NCBI RefSeq assembly: GCF_019733355.1
Contig: NZ_JAIHLQ010000031.1
Coordinates: forward strand, 1 to 64,000
DNA from: Pseudomonas baetica
GTDB taxonomy: Bacteria; Pseudomonadota; Gammaproteobacteria; Pseudomonadales; Pseudomonadaceae
Direction: 5' to 3'
DNA: 64,000 bases
Translations under genes and position numbers: made by a program
Shown here: positions 15,790 to 23,156 of the stretch, piece by piece
How the letters are laid out: the number at the start of each line of letters is the position of its first letter
Position numbering within the stretch: position 1 is the first letter of the stretch
Notes under the pieces: generated by a model
Told to the model about the DNA's origin: nothing
Databases searched by the model: none
Seen by the model: the letters and a program-made list of their open reading frames with translations, nothing else

Positions 15790-18786
15790 ATGACTCACGC
15801 GAATACACCCGCCATCCAGGCCTTCGACGCTCGAGGCCTGGTATTACGCAGCGTGAATTACCATCGTCGCGATGAGACTTTGGCGCCCGAGAGTTACATC
15901 ACTCACCAGACGCATGATGCCGCGGGGCGCACGGTATTCAGTCGCGATCCCAGACTGTTCCGCGAGCACACACCTGAAAAACCCGGCCCGGCGAATCAGA
16001 GCAATGTGTTCAGCCTGTCAGGCGCCATGCTGTCGAGTGAAAACAGCGATGCCGGCTGGCGCTTGAGCTTGCTCGCAGAGGACGGCGCTCACATTGACGG
16101 ATGGGATCAGAAACGCAACCACAGCCGTACCCACCATGATGCTCTGCGACGACCGAGCGCCACTTTCGAGCAGTCTGCGGACGAGCCTGAACACTGTACG
16201 GAGCGCTTCACCTATTTCGATGATGCGGTTGAAGTCCACCATAACCGCCGTGGCCGATTGATTCGACATGACGACACCGCAGGCACCCTGCACTTCACTG
16301 AACTCAGTATGAGCGGGCAACCACTGCAACTTCGTCGCACCTTCAGTGCCGATCCCGCGTGGGCGGTGGACTGGCCGGAAGTGGAAGTCGATCGCGATTT
16401 TTTTCTGGAAACCCGATCGGCCACGACCCACTTCAGCTACAACGCCCTTGGCGAGTCGGTTGGTCAGACAGATGCCTTGGGAAACCGGCAGATACAGCTT
16501 CAAGACGTGGCGGGCCATGTGAAAGAAACCCGTCTGACACTGGCCGCAAACGACGACAGCCAGACGCTGGTCAGCGATATCCACTACAACGCCTTTGGGC
16601 TTATTGAGCAGCAACGCGCGGGAAATGACGTGATCTCCCAAGCGACATTCAGCCTCGACGATGGCCGCCTGCAACGTCTGACGAGCCAGACCAGTCATGG
16701 CTCGATCCTCCAGGATCTGTCCTACGCGTACGACGCGGTCGGCAATATCACTCGCATCAGCGATAGCGCAGAGGCGGCTGTCTATCACCGTAACCAGCGA
16801 ACAGACGCGATCTGCCGCTACCGTTACGACAGCCTCTCGCGCTTGATCGAGGCCAGTGGCCGGCAGATCCGCAACGCTGCGGGCGGGCCACAGCTGCCGG
16901 CATTTGCCTCTCCTGCCGACCCGGGGCAGTTGGAAAACTACACGCGCACTTACACCTATGATCCGTCCGGCAATCTGCTGTTGATGGAGCACCGCGCCGC
17001 CAGTGGAAACCGCACCGAGCGCACGGTTGTGGCCCGCGCCAGCAATCGCAGCCTGCCGGAAAGCCCCGACGGCCATTTGCCCGATGAGCAGGCGATTGCC
17101 GCCGCTTACGACGCCAATGGCAACCGCGTGTTTCTCCAAGACGAAGGGCAAACGCTGCAGTGGGGTCGACGCAATGAATTGCAACAGGTTGATCAGGTGG
17201 TTCGAGAGGGTGAGCCGAATGATTGCGAGTTCTACATCTATGACGGCAGCGGTCAACGCCAGCGAAAAATCCGTCAGGCCTATACCGCATCGGTGCAACG
17301 ACTCAGTGAAACGCGCTACTTGCCCGGTCTGGAAATTCGCACCGATCCGAATCAGACCGTACACGTCATCACCGTCAAGGCCGGTCGCGCGACAATCCAG
17401 GTGTTGCACTTTGAAAAACCGCCACCACACGGCATACCCCAGCATCAGCAGCGCTACAGCTTCACCGATCAATTGAACTCCAGCACCATTGAACTGGACG
17501 CCCAGGCACAGATGATCTCCCGGGAAAGCTATTACCCGTTTGGCGGTACCTGTTGGTGGGCGGGCCGAAGCCTGGTCGAAGCGAGCTACAAGACCCTGCG
17601 CTACTCGGGCAAGGAACGGGATGCCAGTGGCCTGTATTACTACGGTTTTCGTTACTACACGCCATGGCTTCAGCGCTGGCTGAATGCGGACCCGCTGGGG
17701 GTGCAGGACGGACTGAATCTGTTTGCCATGGTGCACGGCAACCCTGTCGGGAACGTGGACTTCCAGGGACTGGTCACACTGAAAGAAGGCGTGGGCGCCG
17801 CTCTGGCAACCTTTGGCCGGGACAGTGTGAGTGCACTGGCCGCAGGAGCGGTTAAATATTTTGCTGCAAGAGGGTTGGAGCAATGGGCAACCGGCGATCC
17901 GGACACACCGCCAGACCCGGGCGTCAATCTGGGATTGACCCTAGCAGGCAGCATGGCGGGTGCGTTGGCCGGTGGCTCCATGGGGATAGGAGCAGGCAGT
18001 CGTATTGCCAGCAGCCGCAACTACAACCGCACCACACAGAAAGTCATGGCCGGTATCTTGGGGCTGGCGGGCGCTGCGGCGGGAGCCGCCGCTCCACTGT
18101 ATGCGTACCTGTCTGAGCGGGAAACCTTGAACATGACAGCCATCAGCATACTTGCCAGTGTGCCGAAGAGCATGACAAGGGAAGCAGGCCAACGCGCGTT
18201 CGCCAGCGTCGGCCCCAGCGTCACGATTGCGCCAAGCGGTACCACGACCGCTTGGCGCACCGCCTTCTATGGAGCAGTTCTTTTTGCTGACGGTGCGCTC
18301 GGGGCAAATCTGCCACCTGGCGTGGATATCACTGTCGCCGCTACCGTGGAAGGCCTGGATGGAGCGTCCACAACCACGATCAACTCATTGCGTGGAGGTG
18401 ACTACAGCAGCCCGGAACGCAATCGGCTTTCTGTGCCGAATGCCGCGCAATGGCTATACGGCGTCGTAACACGCACCGCCGGCTCAACCTTGACCGCCTC
18501 ACTGACATTGCTCGCCGAACCTCTAACGAACACAATCGAAAACGCCCATTTACAATCAGCAGTCGTCGAAAGCCTGGCCACCCCCACCGAGGCCCGCACA
18601 TACTTGGGCCAGCATGTGCAGCGTGGCGCCTTCGAGCTGGCCAGGTACGACGATGGGGACTTCACTCTGGATCGTTTCACTCCAGCGAACCGGATTTGGA
18701 GAGATGCGACACCCGCCGGTTATCACCCGGAAACACCGGACGTGGGCGACCTGCCCATGAGTGTTATCAGACGACGTAGCGTATGA
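15790..18786 (+). CDS. orphan Tc-toxin C-subunit-like RHS protein with unrecognised C-terminal domain
   Basis: A 998-aa RHS/YD-repeat protein. The N-terminus (AIQAFDARGLVLRSVNYHRR ... ITHQTHDAAGR ... SRDPRLF) resembles the start of TccC proteins of insecticidal Tc complexes, which form the cage around a toxic C-terminal enzyme. YD-type repeats run to about residue 600 and lead to the RHS core YSGKERDASGLYYYGFRYY ... RWLNADPLGVQDGLNLF (about 600-645). The core ends in NPVGNVDFQGL rather than the usual DPxGL. After it come about 337 residues I do not recognise, with two Gly/Ala-rich hydrophobic stretches (about 715-740 and 750-775). No TcA, TcB, VgrG or immunity gene is nearby. ATG 15790 is chosen by family N-terminus; it has no good ribosome site, and the frame is open upstream to 15655. 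Confidence 0.85.
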   Translation: MTHANTPAIQAFDARGLVLRSVNYHRRDETLAPESYITHQTHDAAGRTVFSRDPRLFREHTPEKPGPANQSNVFSLSGAMLSSENSDAGWRLSLLAEDGAHIDGWDQKRNHSRTHHDALRRPSATFEQSADEPEHCTERFTYFDDAVEVHHNRRGRLIRHDDTAGTLHFTELSMSGQPLQLRRTFSADPAWAVDWPEVEVDRDFFLETRSATTHFSYNALGESVGQTDALGNRQIQLQDVAGHVKETRLTLAANDDSQTLVSDIHYNAFGLIEQQRAGNDVISQATFSLDDGRLQRLTSQTSHGSILQDLSYAYDAVGNITRISDSAEAAVYHRNQRTDAICRYRYDSLSRLIEASGRQIRNAAGGPQLPAFASPADPGQLENYTRTYTYDPSGNLLLMEHRAASGNRTERTVVARASNRSLPESPDGHLPDEQAIAAAYDANGNRVFLQDEGQTLQWGRRNELQQVDQVVREGEPNDCEFYIYDGSGQRQRKIRQAYTASVQRLSETRYLPGLEIRTDPNQTVHVITVKAGRATIQVLHFEKPPPHGIPQHQQRYSFTDQLNSSTIELDAQAQMISRESYYPFGGTCWWAGRSLVEASYKTLRYSGKERDASGLYYYGFRYYTPWLQRWLNADPLGVQDGLNLFAMVHGNPVGNVDFQGLVTLKEGVGAALATFGRDSVSALAAGAVKYFAARGLEQWATGDPDTPPDPGVNLGLTLAGSMAGALAGGSMGIGAGSRIASSRNYNRTTQKVMAGILGLAGAAAGAAAPLYAYLSERETLNMTAISILASVPKSMTREAGQRAFASVGPSVTIAPSGTTTAWRTAFYGAVLFADGALGANLPPGVDITVAATVEGLDGASTTTINSLRGGDYSSPERNRLSVPNAAQWLYGVVTRTAGSTLTASLTLLAEPLTNTIENAHLQSAVVESLATPTEARTYLGQHVQRGAFELARYDDGDFTLDRFTPANRIWRDATPAGYHPETPDVGDLPMSVIRRRSV

Positions 18787-18787
18787 C

Positions 18788-19231
18788 TCAACTCGAGGGT
18801 GGTGTCTGCCCCAACGGCACCACTGCCATGGTCAAGCGCGAGACACAACTGGCCTTGCCTTCATCGCTGGTCAGTCGAATGTCCCAGACATGCGTGGTGC
18901 GACCGATATGAATCGGCTTGGCCACAGCCGTCACCCGGCCACTGCGCAAACCACGCAAATGGTTGGCGTTGATCTCAAGCCCCACGCAATAAAACTGGCT
19001 GGCATCGATACACAAATAACTGGCCATAGAACCGACAGTTTCAGCCAGCACCACCGAGGCGCCACCGTGCAGCAGGCCGTAAGGCTGGTGGGTGCGATGG
19101 TCGATGACCATGCTCGCGGTCAGTGATTGTTCGTCGAACGCCTCGAAACGGATATCCAGCACTTCGCCGATGGTGTTTTTCTGGATTGCGTTCAACTGCT
19201 CGATGTCGGGAGTGGTGCGCCACAGGCTCAT
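18788..19231 (-). CDS. hotdog-fold acyl-CoA thioesterase (PaaI/YigI-like)
   Basis: A 147-aa hotdog thioesterase with the signature HQPYGLLHGGASVVLAETVG (about 49-68), where the HGG loop and Glu/Asp polarise the attacking water. These enzymes hydrolyse aryl- or acyl-CoA in the cytosol. ATG at 19231 has AAGGAAG 7 nt upstream. It is downstream of the acyl-CoA ligase gene by 31 nt on the same strand, so the pair probably forms an operon that makes and breaks CoA thioesters. The stop lies only 1 nt from the stop of the convergent RHS gene, leaving no room for a terminator between them. Confidence 0.9.
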   Translation of the reverse strand: MSLWRTTPDIEQLNAIQKNTIGEVLDIRFEAFDEQSLTASMVIDHRTHQPYGLLHGGASVVLAETVGSMASYLCIDASQFYCVGLEINANHLRGLRSGRVTAVAKPIHIGRTTHVWDIRLTSDEGKASCVSRLTMAVVPLGQTPPSS

Positions 19232-19262
19232 CACAGACTTCCTTTGTTGTTTTAGTGGTCGC

Positions 19263-20918
19263 TCAATCCTGCCACAGCACCGCCTCGCTGCGCTCGCTCC
19301 ATTCTTCGAAGCGCGCGCCGTAGGTGTCTTCGATGACGTTGCGTTTGATTTTCAGGGTCGGCGTGAGAAACCCGTTCTCCACCGCCCAACTGTCCTTGAC
19401 CACCACCAGTCGACGCAGGCGCTCGTGCTTGTCGAGCACCGCGTTGACCTCCTCCAGCAGTTTTTCCAGGCTCGAATGCAGACTCGCCCGCCCCTCTTCC
19501 TGATTGACAATGGAGAGCACGCACAAGCCCAGCGGCGCGCTCAAACCATCGCCCACCACGCAGACCTGTTCGATACGCGAATGCACCGCCAGCCGATTTT
19601 CGATCGGCGCCGGAGCCACATATTTGCCTTTACTGGTCTTGAAGATCTCCTTGAGTCGACCGGTCAGGCGCAGGCGCCCTTCGGCATCCTGTTCGCCCTT
19701 GTCGCCGGTGCGCAGAAAACCGTCCTCGGTGATCGTTTCGGCGGTTTTCTGCGGTTCCTTGAAATAGCCGAGCATGTTCGCCTGACTGCGTACCTGCACT
19801 TCACCGGACTCATCGATACGCACTTCAACATCCGGGCACGGTTTGCCGATCCAGCCCTGCTTGTATTGACCCGGCAGGCAGATGTGCGAATAGCCGCAGC
19901 TCTCGGTCATGCCGTAGACCTCCAGTACGTCGAGCCCGAGCTTCTGATACCACGTAAGCAAGGTTTGCGGCACTGGCGCGGCGCCCGACAGGGCGACGCG
20001 CAAGGCATCCAGCCCGAGGCCAGCGAGCACTTTGTGCCCGACCCGCTTGCCGATGAACGGCAGGCCGAGGAGCAAATCTAGACGCTTTGCCGGGATCTTG
20101 CTGTAGACGCCCATCTGGAATTTGGTCCAGATTCGCGGCACACCGAACATTGCGGTCGGGCGCGCACGCTGCAAGTCAGTGATAAAAGTCTCGAGGCTTT
20201 CGGCAAAGAACACCGTCTGCCCGATGTAGATCGACGCCAACTCTACAAACATCCGCTCGGCGACGTGGCACAGCGGCAGGTAGGAGAGCAATCGATCATG
20301 CTCGTTAAGCCCGAATAACTGCGTGCCATGGGTCGTCGCAAACCCGAGATTGGCGAAGCTGTGCATCACGCCTTTGGGCAGGCCGGTGGTGCCGGAGGTG
20401 TAGATGATGGTCGCCAGTTGCTCGGCGGCAGGACGCGGGTCGTCCTGGATCGGTGAGCGGCGTTGCAGGTCGGCCCAACTGAAATCGAAGTCGCCGATCG
20501 GATGCAGCGGCAGGCTGATCGTGGGCAGACCCGCCGGCATGCCCTTGGACATGCCCGACCAGTCATCGAGTTTGCCGATAAACGCCAACACACTTTCCGA
20601 GTGATTGAGCACCTGAGCCACGGAGTCGGCGGTCAGGTTGGGATACAGCGGCACAGAGACGTGCCCGGCCATCCAGATGGCGAGATCGGCGATGATCCAG
20701 TGCGCGCAGTTTTTCGAGATCAGCGCGATGTGGCTGCCCTGCGGCAACTCGCGCGCTCGCAGCCAATGCGCGGCGCAGCGGGCCTGATGGCCGACGTCGG
20801 CCCAGGTCAGCGTTTCGACCTGCCCGCCCCCGATTGGCTGTACAAGGAAGCGCTGGCGCGGATGCCGTGCCTCGCGTTCGTAAAACACGTCCAGCGGCAA
20901 ACGGAATGCGGCAGACAT
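19263..20918 (-). CDS. AMP-binding long-chain acyl-CoA synthetase
   Basis: A 551-aa adenylate-forming ligase that would activate a carboxylic acid to acyl-AMP and then acyl-CoA. The P-loop-like motif IIYTSGTTGLPKG is at about 171-183, YGMTESCGYSHI is the A5 motif, and GFLRTGDKGEQDAEGRLRLTGR is the A7-A8 hinge. Adenylation and length fit long-chain fatty acid ligases with FAA1/FadD15-like organisation rather than acetyl-CoA synthetase. ATG at 20918 has AGGAG 9 nt upstream. A 9-bp-arm palindrome lies about 42-61 nt upstream and is a good operator candidate. The thioesterase follows directly. Confidence 0.9.
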   Translation of the reverse strand: MSAAFRLPLDVFYEREARHPRQRFLVQPIGGGQVETLTWADVGHQARCAAHWLRARELPQGSHIALISKNCAHWIIADLAIWMAGHVSVPLYPNLTADSVAQVLNHSESVLAFIGKLDDWSGMSKGMPAGLPTISLPLHPIGDFDFSWADLQRRSPIQDDPRPAAEQLATIIYTSGTTGLPKGVMHSFANLGFATTHGTQLFGLNEHDRLLSYLPLCHVAERMFVELASIYIGQTVFFAESLETFITDLQRARPTAMFGVPRIWTKFQMGVYSKIPAKRLDLLLGLPFIGKRVGHKVLAGLGLDALRVALSGAAPVPQTLLTWYQKLGLDVLEVYGMTESCGYSHICLPGQYKQGWIGKPCPDVEVRIDESGEVQVRSQANMLGYFKEPQKTAETITEDGFLRTGDKGEQDAEGRLRLTGRLKEIFKTSKGKYVAPAPIENRLAVHSRIEQVCVVGDGLSAPLGLCVLSIVNQEEGRASLHSSLEKLLEEVNAVLDKHERLRRLVVVKDSWAVENGFLTPTLKIKRNVIEDTYGARFEEWSERSEAVLWQD

Positions 20919-20959
20919 GCGACTCGCTCCTGTTTTTTGGGTCTGGAGCAAGCGTAGTC

Positions 20960-20979
20960 AACCAAGCAAGTGCTTGGTT
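20960..20979. promoter_or_regulatory. palindromic operator candidate upstream of the acyl-CoA synthetase
   Basis: AACCAAGCA and TGCTTGGTT form perfect 9-bp arms with a 2-bp centre (AG). The position 42 nt before the start codon and the geometry fit a TetR-family repressor. Fatty-acid regulators of this type are common in Pseudomonas, but I cannot name the protein that binds here. Confidence 0.5.
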
Positions 20980-21020
20980 GGAAAATTCACACAAATAATT
21001 TCCAACGACACAGAGAAAAT

Positions 21021-21106
21021 ATGGGAGCAGCCTGCTCGCGAATGCAGGGTGTCAGGCACATAAGTTGTGAATGACACTCCGCTTTCGCGAGCAGGCTCGC
21101 TCCCAC
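21021..21106. repeat. REPIN (inverted REP pair)
   Basis: Two REP copies of a sub-type with GCAGCCTGCTCGCGAA (21021-21042) and TTCGCGAGCAGGCTCGCTCCCA (21084-21106) face each other. The pair sits between the sixA stop and the acyl-CoA synthetase promoter, both on the minus strand. Confidence 0.9.
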
Positions 21107-21119
21107 AAAGGGATCAGCG

Positions 21120-21572
21120 TTATGGATGCTTGAGGCTATTGAGGGTCATCGAGCCGATCAGCAGTTCAGGACTCTCCAGCTCAGCCAAACCCGCCGTACT
21201 GACCTTCTCCGGCGGATACCCGGCGCCGTGCTGCAAATAGCTGAGCAAATTGCCCACCAGCGGGTTATGGCTGACCAGCAGCACATTGCTCACCGAAACC
21301 AGTTGATCGGTGACCTTGTCCGGGTCGACCTCCGGCGTCAACCACTCGACCGTGCGAATCGGCGGCTCGAAACCCAGCGCCTCACGGACAATCTGCGCGG
21401 TCTGTTGCGCGCGCAGATAGGGGCTGGCGTAGATCGCGGTCAGCGGCTGGCCCATCAGTCGGGCGGCACTGCTCAAGGCTTCCTGGCGGCCATGCTCGGT
21501 CAGCTCCCGCTCCGCATCGGGGCACGTGCCATAAGGCACGGCTTCACCGTGACGCAATACCCAGAGCTTCAT
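21120..21572 (-). CDS. sixA: SixA-type phosphohistidine phosphatase
   Basis: A 150-aa histidine-phosphatase-superfamily protein. The catalytic RHG motif is at 7-9 (LRHGEAV), the second arginine is in ASPYLRAQQTAQ and the second histidine in LLVSHNPLVG. SixA removes phosphate from the Hpt domain of ArcB in E. coli and from the PTS protein NPr; the partner here is not known. It overlaps the upstream DUF4389 gene by 4 nt (ATGA), and gpsA precedes that, giving a gpsA-DUF4389-sixA operon. Confidence 0.92.
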   Translation of the reverse strand: MKLWVLRHGEAVPYGTCPDAERELTEHGRQEALSSAARLMGQPLTAIYASPYLRAQQTAQIVREALGFEPPIRTVEWLTPEVDPDKVTDQLVSVSNVLLVSHNPLVGNLLSYLQHGAGYPPEKVSTAGLAELESPELLIGSMTLNSLKHP

Positions 21573-21916
21573 AGTTTGGGTTCCTCATCTCTGGCCGGAT
21601 GCGGTGCTGGCGGCACGGCGTGCGGCGCTTCACCTTCGGGGGTGCGCGGTGCAGGCCAATCGGCGAACGGCCATGGTTTCTGGTCGCTGTGAAAGCTGCC
21701 GAAACGGCCGATCTGTGCCAGAAACTGGCTCAGGCTGTCGCCGAAATTCATCAGGCCGGCGCTCGGAGCGCCATAGATCAAACGATAGATCAGTTGCACC
21801 AGCACCACTGCGCCAAGGATGAACTGCGCCACTTGCCAGACCAGCACGTAAATAATCATCCACAACACCCGCAGGAGGATGGACTCGTACTTTGTGTCGG
21901 TTTTTGGATCGTTCAT
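21569..21916 (-). CDS. DUF4389 membrane protein
   Basis: A 115-aa protein with a long hydrophobic stretch (about 12-46) that could hold one or two membrane segments, followed by an amphipathic part (LMNFGDSLSQFLAQIGRFGSF) and a Pro-rich cytoplasmic tail. DUF4389 is defined by this layout and has no assigned function. It starts 18 nt after gpsA and overlaps sixA by 4 nt, so it is translated from the gpsA operon. Confidence 0.85.
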   Translation of the reverse strand: MNDPKTDTKYESILLRVLWMIIYVLVWQVAQFILGAVVLVQLIYRLIYGAPSAGLMNFGDSLSQFLAQIGRFGSFHSDQKPWPFADWPAPRTPEGEAPHAVPPAPHPARDEEPKL

Positions 21917-21934
21917 AGGTCGTTCCCTGCTGAT

Positions 21935-22960
21935 TCAGTTAAAACCACTGGTGGAAATAAAGTCGACGTCGGTTTTCGGCTCGGCCCGCATCAACAACGC
22001 GATGACCTGATCCAGCGTGCGCCCTTCGAACAGAATGGCGTGCAGCCCGGCGACCAGCGGCATGTACACACCCACCTCCTGGGATTTGGCCTTGAGCACT
22101 TTCAAGGTATTTACCCCTTCGGCAACTTCACCGAGGCGCGACACGGCTTCGTCGAGGCTCAGCCCCTGGCCGAGGGCGAAACCGACCTGATAGTTGCGGC
22201 TCTTGGGCGACGAACAGGTCACGATCAGGTCACCGACGCCGGCCAGACCGAGGAAGGTCATGGGGTTGGCACCCTGATTCACCGCAAACCGGGTCATCTC
22301 GGCCAGGGCCCGGGTGATCAGCATGCTCTTGGTGTTCTCGCCCATCTCAAGAGCCACCGCCATGCCGGCGATGATCGCATAAACGTTTTTCAACGCCCCG
22401 CCCAGCTCGACACCGAAACGGTCGGCGCTGGCGTACACGCGGAAGGTGCGGCCATGCAGCGCAGCTTGCACTTGTTTGCACAGGTCTTCGTCTTCACTGG
22501 CGACCACGGTGGCGGTCAGTGCGTGCTCGGCGATTTCCCGCGCCAGATTCGGCCCGGACAACACGCCGATGCGCGCTTGCGCAGCGATCTCTTCGAGGAT
22601 CTGGCTCATCAGTTTGAAGGTGTGGGCTTCGATACCCTTGGTCAGGCTGACCAGCATTTTGCCGCTCAAGCGCTCGGCGTGGGCAGCCAGAACCGTGCGC
22701 AACGCGCTGGACGGCAGGGCGACAAAGCACAAATCACAGGCATCGAGGGTGGCTTGCAGGTCGGTGACGGCGGTCACGCCCGGCAGAATCTTGATGCCTT
22801 TGAGGTAACGCGGGTTTTCGCGATTGACCCGGATGGCCTCGGCCTGCTCGGGGTCACGCATCCACTGCAAGACTTGATGGCCGTTCTCGGCCAGAAGATT
22901 GGCCACGGCGGTACCAAAACTTCCGCCTCCCAGGACCGCAATCGGGCGCTGTTCAGTCAT
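21935..22960 (-). CDS. gpsA: NAD(P)-dependent glycerol-3-phosphate dehydrogenase
   Basis: Makes sn-glycerol-3-phosphate from dihydroxyacetone phosphate for phospholipid synthesis. The 341-aa protein begins MTEQRPIAVLGGGSFGTAVA with the Rossmann motif at 11-16, has the catalytic Lys in GALKNVYAIIAGM, and SLTKGIE and GLAGVGDLIVTC stretches typical of GpsA. ATG at 22960 matches the family; the longer frame to 23038 runs into untranslated leader. It heads the operon with DUF4389 and sixA. Confidence 0.97.
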   Translation of the reverse strand: MTEQRPIAVLGGGSFGTAVANLLAENGHQVLQWMRDPEQAEAIRVNRENPRYLKGIKILPGVTAVTDLQATLDACDLCFVALPSSALRTVLAAHAERLSGKMLVSLTKGIEAHTFKLMSQILEEIAAQARIGVLSGPNLAREIAEHALTATVVASEDEDLCKQVQAALHGRTFRVYASADRFGVELGGALKNVYAIIAGMAVALEMGENTKSMLITRALAEMTRFAVNQGANPMTFLGLAGVGDLIVTCSSPKSRNYQVGFALGQGLSLDEAVSRLGEVAEGVNTLKVLKAKSQEVGVYMPLVAGLHAILFEGRTLDQVIALLMRAEPKTDVDFISTSGFN

Positions 22961-23156
22961 ATGCAATCCGTTAATCCATACCAGTGGCGATGTCGGCATT
23001 ATACGGGGCGACCCCGTCGCGGCCAGCCCCCGCGTCAATTACCGATACTTGTAGGAAGAAGACCAACAAAACCTAGGAAAATGCCTATAACGTGACTGGA
23101 AAAGTCGCTGCCCTCGGTTAACATGCCCGCCAATTCTTCGCTCTATAGGCTGTGTC

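Noticed and set aside
16018..17883. 621-codon open frame antisense to the RHS gene
   Set aside because: Same reason: no domain, low-complexity composition, and the sense strand encodes a clear RHS protein.
15790..18786. Type VI secretion RHS effector
   Set aside because: No VgrG, PAAR or EagR gene is near and the N-terminus fits TccC rather than a PAAR-RHS protein.
23041..23156. Fur box upstream of the TonB receptor
   Set aside because: No 19-bp GATAATGATAATCATTATC-like sequence is present; iron control is not supported.
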